43,436 bases of DNA from an uncultured Muriicola sp. Lineage in GTDB: Bacteria; Bacteroidota; Bacteroidia; Flavobacteriales; Flavobacteriaceae. The stretch spans positions 1 through 43,436 of the forward strand of contig NZ_CAMYKH010000024.1 of assembly GCF_947258935.1 (NCBI RefSeq). Reading direction: 5' to 3'. The position numbers and the translations under genes were made by a program. Shown piece after piece: positions 24,047 to 33,434 of the stretch. The first letter of the stretch is position 1, and every line of letters starts with the position of its first letter. The notes under the pieces were generated by a model. The model was not told where the DNA came from. It was given only the letters and a program-made list of their open reading frames with translations, and did not search any database.

Positions 24047-24655
24047 ATGTTGATCATCGGAATTGCTGGCGGAACTGGCTGCGGGAAAACTACGGTAGTG
24101 AACCAGATCATCAATGAAATTCCAGAAGAGGAAGTAGGCGTAATTTCTCAGGATTCATACTACAATGACCTATCTCATTTATCATATGAGGAACGCAGCA
24201 AGATCAATTTTGATCATCCACGTGCCATCGATTTTGAATTATTGGGTGAACACCTCAGCATTCTACGAAAAGGCGAACCTATAGACCAGCCTGTATATTC
24301 CTTTCCTAAACACAATCGCACCAAAGACATCATCAGGACACATCCAAAAAAGGTAATGATCGTGGAAGGAATTTTGATCCTCACCAATCCGACAATCAGG
24401 CAAATGTTCGACATTAAAATTTATGTTCATGCAGATTCTGACGAGCGACTCATCCGTAGACTTAAACGCGATATAAATGAACGCGGAAGGGATATTGAGG
24501 AAGTAATCTCCCGTTACCAAACAACCTTAAAACCTATGCACGATCAGTTTATAGAACCTACCAAGGAATATGCAGATATCATTATTCCCAATAATAAATA
24601 CAACACAGTGGCAGTAGACATTGTTCGCACTATTATAACTGATAAACTTACCTGA
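24047..24655 (+). CDS. udk: Uridine kinase
   Basis: A 202-residue P-loop kinase that phosphorylates uridine (and cytidine) in pyrimidine salvage. The Walker A GGTGCGKT is at residues 8-15, followed by SQDSYYNDLSHL and FDHPRAIDFELL, which bind the nucleoside, and a KVMIVEGILIL strand; RRLKRDINERGRDIEEV is the lid region. Length is normal for the family. It heads a plus-strand cluster: the DivIC-like gene starts 5 bases downstream, then the mutase subunits. The functional link to those neighbours is not obvious, but the tight packing suggests one transcript. Confidence 0.94.
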   Translation: MLIIGIAGGTGCGKTTVVNQIINEIPEEEVGVISQDSYYNDLSHLSYEERSKINFDHPRAIDFELLGEHLSILRKGEPIDQPVYSFPKHNRTKDIIRTHPKKVMIVEGILILTNPTIRQMFDIKIYVHADSDERLIRRLKRDINERGRDIEEVISRYQTTLKPMHDQFIEPTKEYADIIIPNNKYNTVAVDIVRTIITDKLT

Positions 24656-24660
24656 TCGCT

Positions 24661-24996
24661 ATGGGAATGAAAGATCTGAGAGCAAAAAAATGGTTTGGTG
24701 TTGTAACCAATATTTATGTTGTGGTCTTAACGGCATTTGTTATCTGGATGGTATTTTTTGATTCGATTTCACTGATTATACATTTAAAAAAACAGATCAA
24801 AACCCTTGAAAAGCAACAGGAATTCCTCAGAAGTGAAATAGAACAAGATAAAAAAACACTGGAAAAACTTTCAGATCCCAAAGAATTGGAAAAGTTTGCC
24901 AGGGAACATTATTATTTAAAAAAGAAAAATGAGGAGATCTACCTGATAGAATATGAGGATAGTCTAAAAAACAAACAGGATGACGATGAGCAGTAA
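24661..24996 (+). CDS. Septum formation initiator (DivIC/FtsB-like)
   Basis: A 111-residue bitopic membrane protein. A short cytoplasmic N-terminus is followed by one membrane helix (~residues 15-37), a coiled coil (~38-72, LKKQIKTLEKQQEFLRSEIEQ) and the family's closing motif DPKELEKFAREHYYLKKKNEEIY. This is the layout of FtsB/DivIC proteins, which bridge FtsL and FtsQ/DivIB in the division complex. The start could be the ATG at 24661 or at 24667. It begins 5 bases after udk and its end overlaps the start of the mutase small subunit, so all three are probably co-transcribed. Confidence 0.9.
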   Translation: MGMKDLRAKKWFGVVTNIYVVVLTAFVIWMVFFDSISLIIHLKKQIKTLEKQQEFLRSEIEQDKKTLEKLSDPKELEKFAREHYYLKKKNEEIYLIEYEDSLKNKQDDDEQ

Positions 24997-26362
24997 GTTT
25001 TACAATTTTCCAGGTGTTTCCTCTAAAGCCTGGAAACAGCAAATACAGGCAGGGCTCAAAGGGGAAGACTACAACGACCGCTTGGTGTGGGAAGGTCCGG
25101 ATCATATTAAAGTAAAACCTTTTTATAATTCCGAGGATCTTAAAGAGCATCCCCCTCATCCCGTACCTACTCCTACTAGCTGGAAGATTGGTCAGGTATG
25201 CTATGTTCAAAATGAGAAACCCGCTAATAAAAAAGCTGCCGATGCTCTATTGAGGGGTGCTGAGAGTCTGTATTTTATACTTCCTTCTCCAGAAGTTAAT
25301 TTAGAGGAACTATTACTGGGAATCGATCTTTCGGTGGTACCCATCCATCTTGAACTGCGATTTATCTCTACTGAATTCACCGAAAAATTATCAAAGTTCA
25401 AAACACCTGATAGTGCCACTTTCTTTATCCATATGGATGTTTTAGGTAGCCTTGCGAGAACAGGGAACTGGCAACATTCCATGGAAAAAGATATGGGTTC
25501 CATGGTACAAATAGCAAAGGACTTGCCAGTTTTCCATACTGTCACAATAGATGGCGCACTATATCAAAATGCGGGAGCCAATCGGGTTCAGCAATTGGCC
25601 TATATGTTATCTCAGGCAAATGAATATTTGCATCTCTTTGGAAACCAACAGAACCCAGTAAACTTTCCTGAGCCCATCTTTAAGGTTGCGGTAGATTCAG
25701 ATTATTTTTTCGAGATCGCTAAATTAAGGGCCCTCCGGCTCCTGTGGCAAACCCTGGCCTCCTCTTACAATGCTCCCGCAGGTTGTCATATTGTTGCACA
25801 GCCGAGTAAACGAAACAAGACCCTGTACGATTACAATGTGAACTTATTACGAACCACCACAGAATGTATGGCGGCCATCAATGGCGGGGCAGATACTATT
25901 TGTAATCTTCCGTACGATGCGATCTATCATAAGGATAACGAATTTGGAGATAGAATTGCCCGCAATCAGTTGTTGATCCTTCGAAATGAAAGCTATTTTG
26001 GAGAAGTTTCAAATCCCGCAGATGGGGCATATTATATAGAATCCCTGACAGATCAGTTGGCTGAAAAAGCCCTGCATCTCTTTAAAAACCTTGAAGCTTC
26101 AGGTGGCTTTCTAAAAGCCCTCAAGCAACATACAATTCAAAAGAAGATCAGAGAACAAGCGGAAAAAGATCAACAACAATTTGATAGTGGTGAACGAGTC
26201 TTAGTGGGGAGCAATGTATATGTGAATCCTAAAGATACCATGAAAGAGAATATTGAAATCTATCCATTTTTAAAAACCAAACCGGGAAAGACCCTTCTAG
26301 AACCTATTTTGGAAAAAAGGTTGGCAGAAACCATGGAACAGAAAAGACTTGACAATGAATAG
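24986..26362 (+). CDS. mutA: Methylmalonyl-CoA mutase small subunit, short form without B12 domain
   Basis: A 458-residue protein homologous to the TIM-barrel part of methylmalonyl-CoA mutase ([25 protein letters not shown], then [22 protein letters not shown] and [35 protein letters not shown]). I start it at the ATG at 24986 rather than 24980; both overlap the preceding gene. Classical small subunits are over 600 residues and end with a cobalamin-binding-like domain; that domain is absent here and the protein stops after a short helical region. In the heterodimer this subunit is not catalytic and supports the large subunit. The large-subunit gene overlaps its last 8 bases. Confidence 0.9.
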   Translation: MSSKFYNFPGVSSKAWKQQIQAGLKGEDYNDRLVWEGPDHIKVKPFYNSEDLKEHPPHPVPTPTSWKIGQVCYVQNEKPANKKAADALLRGAESLYFILPSPEVNLEELLLGIDLSVVPIHLELRFISTEFTEKLSKFKTPDSATFFIHMDVLGSLARTGNWQHSMEKDMGSMVQIAKDLPVFHTVTIDGALYQNAGANRVQQLAYMLSQANEYLHLFGNQQNPVNFPEPIFKVAVDSDYFFEIAKLRALRLLWQTLASSYNAPAGCHIVAQPSKRNKTLYDYNVNLLRTTTECMAAINGGADTICNLPYDAIYHKDNEFGDRIARNQLLILRNESYFGEVSNPADGAYYIESLTDQLAEKALHLFKNLEASGGFLKALKQHTIQKKIREQAEKDQQQFDSGERVLVGSNVYVNPKDTMKENIEIYPFLKTKPGKTLLEPILEKRLAETMEQKRLDNE

Positions 26363-28514
26363 GAAAGACGTACAAGACCTCCAATTACACTCAAATGGAT
26401 CGCCAAAAGGGCGATCGTCTAAAAGTGATTCTTTTCATTTTGCTGAAGGTATCGATGTACACAAACAGTATACCAAGGAAGAAATAGACGCTATGGAGCA
26501 TCTCGATTTTGCTGCAGGTGCGCCACCTTTTCTGCGAGGTCCTTATGCCACCATGTATGTGCAAAGACCCTGGACCATACGGCAATATGCCGGTTTTTCT
26601 ACTGCTAAAGAAAGTAATGCCTTTTACAGAAGAAATCTTGAAGCTGGGCAAAAAGGCTTATCTGTGGCCTTCGATCTTCCCACCCATAGAGGATATGATA
26701 GCGATCACGAACGTGTAGTTGGCGATGTTGGGAAAGCCGGTGTAGCTATAGATTCTGTAGAGGACATGAAGATACTTTTTGAGGGCATCCCCCTAGATAA
26801 GATGTCGGTTTCAATGACCATGAACGGCGCCGTTTTACCCATAATGGCTTTCTATATCGTCGCTGCAGAAGAACAAGGAGTTTCACCTCAATTGTTAGCG
26901 GGGACCATTCAAAATGATATTCTTAAGGAATTCATGGTGAGGAATACGTACATCTATCCTCCGGGGCCCTCTATGGAGATCATTGCAGATATTTTTGAGT
27001 ACACCAGCAAATACATGCCTAAATTTAATAGTATAAGCATCTCAGGCTACCATATGCAGGAAGCCGGAGCCACTGCAGATATTGAATTGGCGTATACGCT
27101 GGCAGACGGATTGGAATACATCAGGACCGGATTAAAAGCAGGATTGGATATAGATACCTTTGCCCCCAGACTTTCCTTTTTTTGGGCCATTGGAATGAAT
27201 CATTTTATGGAGATCGCCAAAATGAGAGCAGGTCGTATTCTCTGGGCTAAAATTATCCAACAATTCGAACCTAAAAACCCAAAGTCGCTCGCCCTCAGAA
27301 CCCATTGCCAAACCAGTGGGTGGAGTCTCACAGAACAAGATCCCTTTAACAACGTGGCGCGGACCACCATTGAAGCGGCGGCGGCAGCTTTTGGGGGTAC
27401 TCAAAGCCTTCATACAAATGCTTTGGATGAGGCTATTGCCCTTCCGACCGACTTTTCCGCGAGGATCGCCAGGAATACGCAGATATATCTGCAAAGCGAG
27501 ACCAACATAACAAAAACGGTAGATCCCTGGGCAGGAAGTTATTATGTGGAATACTTAACGGATGCCTTAGCCAAAAAAGCCTGGACTCTTATTGAAGAAG
27601 TAGAGGCATTGGGTGGTATGACAAAAGCTATTGAAGAGGGCATCCCAAAAATGCGGATAGAGGAAGCGGCGGCCAAAAAACAAGCCCGAATAGACAGCGG
27701 AAAGGATATAATTGTTGGTGTAAACCAATACCGCCTGGAAGAGGAAGAACTTATGCAGATCCTGGAAGTAGACAATGCCGAAGTTCGCAGGCAGCAAGTT
27801 GAGCGACTCGAAAAAGTAAAAAAAGAACGAGATAGTAAAGCAGTGACCAAAGCCCTGAATGCTCTTACTACTGCTGCTGAGAACAAAGGAAAAGACCTGA
27901 AGGATAAAGCTGAAAATAATTTGTTAGCTTTAGCCATAGATGCTGCAAGGAAAAGAGCTACCCTGGGTGAGATCAGTGATGCTCTGGAAGTTGTCTTCAA
28001 GAGGTACAACGCAAAAATTCAAACATTTTCAGGAGTGTATTCCAAAGAAATAAAAGACGATAAAAGCTTTAAAAAGGCACGTGATCTTGCCGATGCCTTT
28101 GCTGAAATGGATGGCAGACGTCCCAGGATCATGATCGCGAAAATGGGACAGGACGGGCACGACAGAGGGGCCAAGGTGGTAGCCACCGGATATGCCGACC
28201 TTGGGTTTGATGTAGATATTGGTCCATTGTTCCAAACTCCGGCCGAAGCCGCTAAACAAGCTGTTGAGAACGATGTGCATATACTGGGAGTTTCCTCGCT
28301 GGCAGCAGGTCATAAAACCCTGGTACCACAGGTTCTGGAGGAATTAAAAAAGTATGGCAGAGAAGACATTATGGTGATCGTAGGTGGCGTGATTCCAAAA
28401 CAGGATTATCAATACTTGTTCGATGCTGGCGCCGTAGCAGTTTACGGTCCCGGAACCAAAATCAGTGAAGCAGCCATACAGATCCTGGAAATACTCTTAG
28501 ACACGGATAAATAA
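26355..28514 (+). CDS. mutB: Methylmalonyl-CoA mutase large (catalytic) subunit
   Basis: A 719-residue enzyme that isomerises (R)-methylmalonyl-CoA to succinyl-CoA with adenosylcobalamin. I start it at the ATG at 26355 inside the small-subunit stop (ATGAATAG overlap); a TTG at 26349 is less likely. The N-terminal barrel shows [24 protein letters not shown] and [14 protein letters not shown], typical of the substrate region. The C-terminal B12 domain has DGHDRG with the cobalt-binding His602, then [14 protein letters not shown] and VIVGGVIP. A linker of ~60 residues rich in Ala and Lys lies before it. Together with the divergent carboxylase operon it converts propionyl-CoA to succinyl-CoA; epimerase and MeaB genes are not in the window. 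Confidence 0.95.
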   Translation: MNRKDVQDLQLHSNGSPKGRSSKSDSFHFAEGIDVHKQYTKEEIDAMEHLDFAAGAPPFLRGPYATMYVQRPWTIRQYAGFSTAKESNAFYRRNLEAGQKGLSVAFDLPTHRGYDSDHERVVGDVGKAGVAIDSVEDMKILFEGIPLDKMSVSMTMNGAVLPIMAFYIVAAEEQGVSPQLLAGTIQNDILKEFMVRNTYIYPPGPSMEIIADIFEYTSKYMPKFNSISISGYHMQEAGATADIELAYTLADGLEYIRTGLKAGLDIDTFAPRLSFFWAIGMNHFMEIAKMRAGRILWAKIIQQFEPKNPKSLALRTHCQTSGWSLTEQDPFNNVARTTIEAAAAAFGGTQSLHTNALDEAIALPTDFSARIARNTQIYLQSETNITKTVDPWAGSYYVEYLTDALAKKAWTLIEEVEALGGMTKAIEEGIPKMRIEEAAAKKQARIDSGKDIIVGVNQYRLEEEELMQILEVDNAEVRRQQVERLEKVKKERDSKAVTKALNALTTAAENKGKDLKDKAENNLLALAIDAARKRATLGEISDALEVVFKRYNAKIQTFSGVYSKEIKDDKSFKKARDLADAFAEMDGRRPRIMIAKMGQDGHDRGAKVVATGYADLGFDVDIGPLFQTPAEAAKQAVENDVHILGVSSLAAGHKTLVPQVLEELKKYGREDIMVIVGGVIPKQDYQYLFDAGAVAVYGPGTKISEAAIQILEILLDTDK

Positions 28515-28600
28515 TTCGCTACCTGCCACAAAGTAAGTTGGGTGTTTACATTAGGTTCCCAATTCATAAGTTATTCACTTTGTGTTAACAAAATACATTT

Positions 28601-28614
28601 TTTGGCTAACCAAA
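28601..28614. repeat. Short palindrome upstream of parA
   Basis: TTTGG-CTAA-CCAAA is a perfect 5-base inverted repeat 29 bases before the first parA ATG. It has no T-run and is too short for a terminator. It may be an operator or chance; it does not resemble a parS site. Confidence 0.25.
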
Positions 28615-28642
28615 TAATCGTATTTTTAACCCCTAACTTACT

Positions 28643-29422
28643 ATGATGATGGGCAAAATAATTGCTATTGCAAACCAAAAGGGTGGTGTTGGTAAAACTA
28701 CCACTACCGTAAACCTCGCTGCCTCGCTGGGTGTTTTGGAGAAAAAAGTACTTTTGATTGATGCAGATCCCCAAGCTAATGCCACTTCCGGCCTTGGTAT
28801 TGATGTTGATACGGTCGAATTAGGAACCTATCAAGTACTGGAACACACAAAATTGGCCAGGGAAACTATTATTAAGACTTCCTCTCCTAATGTTGACCTT
28901 ATTCCTTCACATATTGATCTGGTTGCTATAGAAATAGAACTGGTAGATAAGGAGGACCGGGAATACATGATGAAACAGGCTATCAGGGAGCTCAAAGAAG
29001 AATATGACTATATTCTGATAGATTGTGCACCATCCCTGGGGTTATTAACGCTTAACGCTTTGACAGCTGCAGATTCAGTGATCATCCCAATACAGTGTGA
29101 ATACTTCGCACTGGAAGGTCTTGGGAAATTATTAAATACGATTAAAAGTGTTCAGAGGATCCATAACCCGGATCTGGATATAGAAGGATTGTTACTCACC
29201 ATGTATGATTCGCGTTTACGCTTGTCTAATCAGGTAGTAGAAGAGGTTAAGAAACATTTTTCGGACATGGTCTTTGACACCATCATTCAACGAAATGTTC
29301 GCCTCGGAGAAGCGCCCAGCTATGGGGAGAGTATTATAAAATATGATGCCAGCAGCAAAGGGGCTATCAATTATCTCAACATGGCCAACGAACTTCTCAA
29401 GAAAAATAAGGAGAAAGTATAA
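28643..29422 (+). CDS. parA: Chromosome-partitioning ATPase ParA (Soj-like)
   Basis: A 259-residue deviant Walker A ATPase. The KGGVGKTTTTVNLA motif near residue 14, LLIDADPQANATSGLG and the switch DYILIDCAPSLGLLTLNAL are intact. There is no N-terminal HTH, so it is the chromosomal Soj type rather than plasmid P1 type. Three ATG codons run in tandem at 28643-28651 and the true start cannot be decided between them. Its stop overlaps the parB start by one base. It opens a long plus-strand operon and works with ParB and parS in moving chromosome origins. I saw no convincing full promoter in the preceding 128-base gap. Confidence 0.95.
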   Translation: MMMGKIIAIANQKGGVGKTTTTVNLAASLGVLEKKVLLIDADPQANATSGLGIDVDTVELGTYQVLEHTKLARETIIKTSSPNVDLIPSHIDLVAIEIELVDKEDREYMMKQAIRELKEEYDYILIDCAPSLGLLTLNALTAADSVIIPIQCEYFALEGLGKLLNTIKSVQRIHNPDLDIEGLLLTMYDSRLRLSNQVVEEVKKHFSDMVFDTIIQRNVRLGEAPSYGESIIKYDASSKGAINYLNMANELLKKNKEKV

Positions 29423-30327
29423 TGGCGAAAGCAACACGAAAACAAGCGTTAGGACGCGGACTTTCTGCCCTCTTAAAAGATCCGGAGAATGATATTAACT
29501 CCGTTGCTGATAAGAATGCAGACAAAGTTGTCGGGAATATTGTTGAACTGGAATTAGATGCGATCGATGTAAATCCTTTTCAACCCAGATCCAACTTTAA
29601 CGATGAAGCACTTCAGGAATTGGCCTCTTCCATTAGAGAACTAGGGGTCATACAACCTATAACTGTTCGAAAACTCGATTTTAATAAATACCAGCTGGTC
29701 TCCGGAGAGCGTCGGTACAGAGCTTCCAGATTGATTGGTCTGGAAACCATCCCTGCGTACATCCGTATTGCCAACGATCAGGAATCCTTAGAAATGGCCT
29801 TGGTTGAAAATATTCAACGACAAGATCTCGATCCCATTGAAATTGCACTTTCATACCAGCGATTAATTGAAGAAATTGAGCTTACCCAGGAGAAGTTAAG
29901 TGACAGAGTGGGTAAAAAAAGATCTACGATCACTAATTACTTAAGATTATTACGATTAGATCCCATTATTCAGACAGGCATTCGAGATGGATTCATAAGT
30001 ATGGGCCATGGCCGTACCTTGGTGAATGTTGAACGTCGTGAGGATCAATTGGAGATTTACGAACAGATCATAGGCGATTCGCTTTCTGTGAGGCAGACGG
30101 AGGAATTAGTTAGAAAATACCATGATTCCGGAAGCATTACTAAGAAGTCTGGCTCCAAATCTATTCCTAAATCGAGGTATATCGTTCAAAGTGAAATAGA
30201 CCTATCTCAATTTTTAGAAACCCCGGTAATTCTTAATACTTCAGACAATGAAAAAGGCAAAATGACCATTTCGTTCAAGTCCAAGGAAGAATTACACCGA
30301 ATCAAAAAATTGATCACAGGTGAATAA
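29422..30327 (+). CDS. parB: Chromosome-partitioning protein ParB (Spo0J-like CTPase)
   Basis: A 301-residue ParB. The N-terminal domain shows NPFQPRSNFNDEALQELASSI and the CTP/parS clamp motif SGERRYRASRL, then VENIQRQDLDPIEIA; a central HTH (LTQEKLSDRVGKKRSTITNYLRLLRL) follows and a C-terminal dimerisation region closes the protein. The opening ALGRGLSALLKD is the usual ParA-stimulating peptide. It overlaps parA by one base and the next gene by 8 bases. The window contains no copy of the usual parS consensus as far as I could see, so the sites lie elsewhere. Confidence 0.95.
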   Translation: MAKATRKQALGRGLSALLKDPENDINSVADKNADKVVGNIVELELDAIDVNPFQPRSNFNDEALQELASSIRELGVIQPITVRKLDFNKYQLVSGERRYRASRLIGLETIPAYIRIANDQESLEMALVENIQRQDLDPIEIALSYQRLIEEIELTQEKLSDRVGKKRSTITNYLRLLRLDPIIQTGIRDGFISMGHGRTLVNVERREDQLEIYEQIIGDSLSVRQTEELVRKYHDSGSITKKSGSKSIPKSRYIVQSEIDLSQFLETPVILNTSDNEKGKMTISFKSKEELHRIKKLITGE

Positions 30328-30952
30328 GCGATCTTTTTTTTTTGCTGTCCTTCTCTGTTGTGTTGCTTTCATAAATGCACAGGACAAAAAGACATCAGCA
30401 GATTCACTTCGCACAAATTTTAAAGAAAAAGGGATTGTCGTTGAGGGCAAAATAGAAAAGAAAAAGGTAGATCCGCTTGGCCCTAGCAAAGCTGCTTTTT
30501 ACTCTGCCATTCTTCCAGGTTTGGGACAAATCTATAACAGGCGATATTGGAAACTGCCCATTGTCTATGGAGCTATTGGGACCGGAGTATATGCCTACGT
30601 GTACAACGATGATCTGTACGACAGATTTCGAACTGCCTTTAAAAGGCGTAGAGCGGGGTTTATAGATGATGAGTTCTACGATGTAAATGGCAGCGGCATT
30701 GTACCCGGTAGTCCGGATCTTTCGGATGAAGCTTTACAAGATGCACAGGAACGGTATCAGCGAGATAGGGATCTTGCACTTCTTATCACTATTGGTTTAT
30801 ACGCTTTTAATATCATTGATGCCAATGTGGACGCGCATTTAAAGCAATTCAATGTAGACGATGACCTAAGCTTGGATATAAAACCCTACTTGGAATATCA
30901 TCCAATAACTTCCGATCCCAATTACGGCATTGCCTTAACTATAAAATTTTAG
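30320..30952 (+). CDS. DUF5683-family envelope protein, GTG start
   Basis: A 210-residue protein with a signal peptide (NKRSFFFAVLLCCVAFINAQ). The only possible start between the upstream in-frame stop and the signal peptide is the GTG at 30320, which overlaps the parB stop as GTGAATAA, a translational-coupling arrangement. After the signal, residues ~50-100 read DPLGPSKAAFYSAILPGLGQIYNRRYWKLPIVYGAIG, the hallmark of DUF5683, with a hydrophobic hairpin and later a second hydrophobic stretch (ALLITIGLYAFNIIDANVDAHL). The family is found with parAB and dapB in Bacteroidota; its function is unknown. An outer- or inner-membrane location cannot be settled from sequence. Confidence 0.85.
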   Translation: MNKRSFFFAVLLCCVAFINAQDKKTSADSLRTNFKEKGIVVEGKIEKKKVDPLGPSKAAFYSAILPGLGQIYNRRYWKLPIVYGAIGTGVYAYVYNDDLYDRFRTAFKRRRAGFIDDEFYDVNGSGIVPGSPDLSDEALQDAQERYQRDRDLALLITIGLYAFNIIDANVDAHLKQFNVDDDLSLDIKPYLEYHPITSDPNYGIALTIKF

Positions 30953-30955
30953 TCT

Positions 30956-31657
30956 TTGAGAATAGCACTGTTCGGGTATGGTAAAATGGGTAAAATGATC
31001 GACCAGATCAGCCAAAAAAGAGGCCATAATATAGTGGCTCGTATAGATGTGGGCAGCACGGAAATTGATTACAACAATATGGATGTGGCTATAGACTTCA
31101 GTGTCCCTGAATCTGCAGTTAACAATATCAAAGGGTGCATTAAGGCAGGGGTCCCTGTCATCTCTGGAACCACAGGATGGTTAACCCAGTATGAGGAGGT
31201 AGTGGATCTGTGCAAAAAACAGCAAGGAGCTTTTTTGTACGCGTCTAATTTTAGCCTGGGGGTCAATATATTTTTTGAGCTCAACAAGGTATTGGCCGGG
31301 ATGATGGCCAACTTAAAAACCTATGAAGTATCTATCGATGAAACCCATCACATTCATAAAATAGATGCTCCCAGTGGTACAGCTATTACACTTGCTGAAG
31401 GGATCATAAGTAAAACTGACTTTACCAAATGGGCGCTGGAGCATAGCGGGAAAAATATCCTTCCTATTCATTCTCATCGAGAAGGCGAAATACCGGGAAC
31501 TCACGAAGTTAGTTATTCGGGTATTGAAGATCAGATAAGTATTAAGCACATTGCACATGGCCGGGAAGGATTTGCCCTGGGGGCTGTGGTGGCTGCCGAA
31601 TGGATTCAGGGAAAGAAAGGTGTTTTTAGTATGAAAGACGTGTTAAACCTGGGTTAA
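30956..31657 (+). CDS. dapB: 4-hydroxy-tetrahydrodipicolinate reductase, TTG start
   Basis: A 233-residue DapB, which reduces the DapA product with NAD(P)H in the diaminopimelate/lysine pathway. The start is the TTG at 30956: an in-frame stop lies two codons upstream and the next Met (residue 11) falls inside the dinucleotide-binding motif GYGKMGK. Other motifs are VISGTTGW, SNFSLGVN and the DapB signature ETHHIHKIDAPSGTA with the catalytic His-His and Lys. Flavobacterial enzymes are a little shorter than the ~270-residue proteobacterial form. It lies 3 bases after the DUF5683 gene and supplies a peptidoglycan precursor. Confidence 0.95.
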   Translation: MRIALFGYGKMGKMIDQISQKRGHNIVARIDVGSTEIDYNNMDVAIDFSVPESAVNNIKGCIKAGVPVISGTTGWLTQYEEVVDLCKKQQGAFLYASNFSLGVNIFFELNKVLAGMMANLKTYEVSIDETHHIHKIDAPSGTAITLAEGIISKTDFTKWALEHSGKNILPIHSHREGEIPGTHEVSYSGIEDQISIKHIAHGREGFALGAVVAAEWIQGKKGVFSMKDVLNLG

Positions 31658-31709
31658 AAATGGTAACAAAATGATACCTTGCCGCGTCTAACAGAAAAAA
31701 TAAGCAAGA

Positions 31710-33407
31710 ATGAACGCTACACAGTGGATTCTATTTATTCTACTAATTCAGGTGATCCATTTTTTAGGAACCTGGAAACTTTATATAAAAGCAGGTAGGC
31801 AGGCATGGGAAGCAGCAATTCCCGTTTACAATGCCATCGTTCTTATGAAGATCATCAACAGGCCCGGCTGGTGGGTGATCCTCTTGTTTATTCCTATCAT
31901 TAACTTACTCATGTTTCCTGTAATATGGGTGGAGACCATCCGTAGTTTTGGGCGAAATAGCTTGATTGATACCTGGCTGGTGATCCTAACCCTGGGATTC
32001 TACATATATTATGTAAACTACAGTTTAGATGTAGAACACTTAAAGGACCGTAGTTTACACCCCAAAAGTGGCACAGGTGAATGGGTAAGTTCCATTGTTT
32101 TTGCCATAGTGGCAGCCACCCTTGTACATACGTATTTTATTCAGCCATATGTTATTCCAACAGGATCCTTAGAACGCACTTTGCGTATAGGGGATCTGCT
32201 CTTTGTAAGCAAATTTCATTACGGTGCCAGGACCCCTATGACCACCATAGCGGCACCTATGGTGCATGATACACTTCCCTTTGTTGGTATCCGATCCTAT
32301 TTGAATAAACCTCAACTCCCTTATTTAAGACTTCCCGGATTCACCAAAGTTGATAGAAACGACATTGTGGTTTTCAGTTGGCCCGCCGATACTGTACGAG
32401 CCTTTTTTAAAAGGGAAAAAGGAGTCATAAAACCGATCGATAAGAAATCTAATTATGTTAAACGGTGTGTTGGTCTCCCAGGGGATTCTTTAGAGATACG
32501 CAATGGTTATGTCTATATCAATGGGGATCAGCTTGTTCTTTCAGACAGGGCCAAACCCCAATACGATTATACCCTGTACGCTCAGAAAGGGGTCTCTTCC
32601 CGCTTGTTGATAGAAGCTGGCGTGTCAGAATTCAATAGAACTTATGTTGCACAGTCGTTGAGTCCGCAACAAAGCAATGCCCTGCGCACATATGGTTACG
32701 GGGTTTATGATCAAAATAATCCCCCGGTGATACTTACGGATAGCAAAGGAATTACAACCGACATTATACGTGCCTTGCGCCTTTCCCTAAGAGAGATAAC
32801 GGATAGAGAGCGGCAAGCTACTTTAACGGACGAGATGGTGGATAAATTACGCTCCGATCCTCAGATCGATTCAATCGTCAAAATACTTGAACCAAAAGGA
32901 GTTCCTGGTTATAACATCTTTCCACAAAATGAGGTATATCAGTGGAACAATGACAACTTTGGACCAATTTATTTGCCAAAAAAAGGAAGCACAGTTGCAC
33001 TTAGTCTTAAGGTGTTGCCCCTTTACAAAAAGATTATTCGGGACTATGAAAGCAACACGGTAACAGTATCCGGAAACCAGGTTCTCATCAATGGCAAGGT
33101 AGCAGACAATTATACCTTTAAACAAGATTATTACTGGATGATGGGTGATAACCGCGACCATTCAGAAGACAGCAGAACCTGGGGTTACGTTCCGGAGAAT
33201 CATATTGTTGGCACACCTATTTTTATTTGGTTGAGCTTTGATAATTTCAACGAAGGTATTGCCCATTGGAAACCCAGATGGGATCGTATCTTTACCACCG
33301 TTAATGGCAAAGGTGAACCCGTTTCCTATTTTAAATATTTCCTAATGGCTTTGGTTGCCTGGTTTGTATTCGATTTCTTCAGGAAACGTAGAAAAAAGAT
33401 AAAGTAA
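31710..33407 (+). CDS. lepB: Signal peptidase I, long Bacteroidota form
   Basis: A 565-residue S26 protease, almost twice the size of E. coli LepB (324). Several hydrophobic helices fill residues 1-145 (including a DUF5684-like N-terminal part), then the catalytic PTGSLERTL with Ser153 and the general base Lys251 in YVKRCVGLPGDSLEI. Between that and the C-terminal box MMGDNRDHSEDSRTWGYVP lies a ~200-residue insert with few recognisable motifs. It removes Sec signal peptides at the outer face of the inner membrane. It follows dapB by 52 bases within the same operon. The large insert is a feature of this phylum as I recall it. Confidence 0.93.
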   Translation: MNATQWILFILLIQVIHFLGTWKLYIKAGRQAWEAAIPVYNAIVLMKIINRPGWWVILLFIPIINLLMFPVIWVETIRSFGRNSLIDTWLVILTLGFYIYYVNYSLDVEHLKDRSLHPKSGTGEWVSSIVFAIVAATLVHTYFIQPYVIPTGSLERTLRIGDLLFVSKFHYGARTPMTTIAAPMVHDTLPFVGIRSYLNKPQLPYLRLPGFTKVDRNDIVVFSWPADTVRAFFKREKGVIKPIDKKSNYVKRCVGLPGDSLEIRNGYVYINGDQLVLSDRAKPQYDYTLYAQKGVSSRLLIEAGVSEFNRTYVAQSLSPQQSNALRTYGYGVYDQNNPPVILTDSKGITTDIIRALRLSLREITDRERQATLTDEMVDKLRSDPQIDSIVKILEPKGVPGYNIFPQNEVYQWNNDNFGPIYLPKKGSTVALSLKVLPLYKKIIRDYESNTVTVSGNQVLINGKVADNYTFKQDYYWMMGDNRDHSEDSRTWGYVPENHIVGTPIFIWLSFDNFNEGIAHWKPRWDRIFTTVNGKGEPVSYFKYFLMALVAWFVFDFFRKRRKKIK

Positions 33408-33434
33408 CCCCTAATGAAAATAAGGGTTAGGTAA

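Noticed and set aside
28515-28642. parS site near parA
   Set aside because: No match to the usual TGTTnCACGTGAAACA palindrome was seen; the GTTAAC and TTTGG/CCAAA palindromes here are different and short.
33405-33429. Stem-loop TAACCC/GGGTTA after lepB
   Set aside because: Only 6 base pairs with a 13-base loop and no T-run, inside an operon; probably chance.
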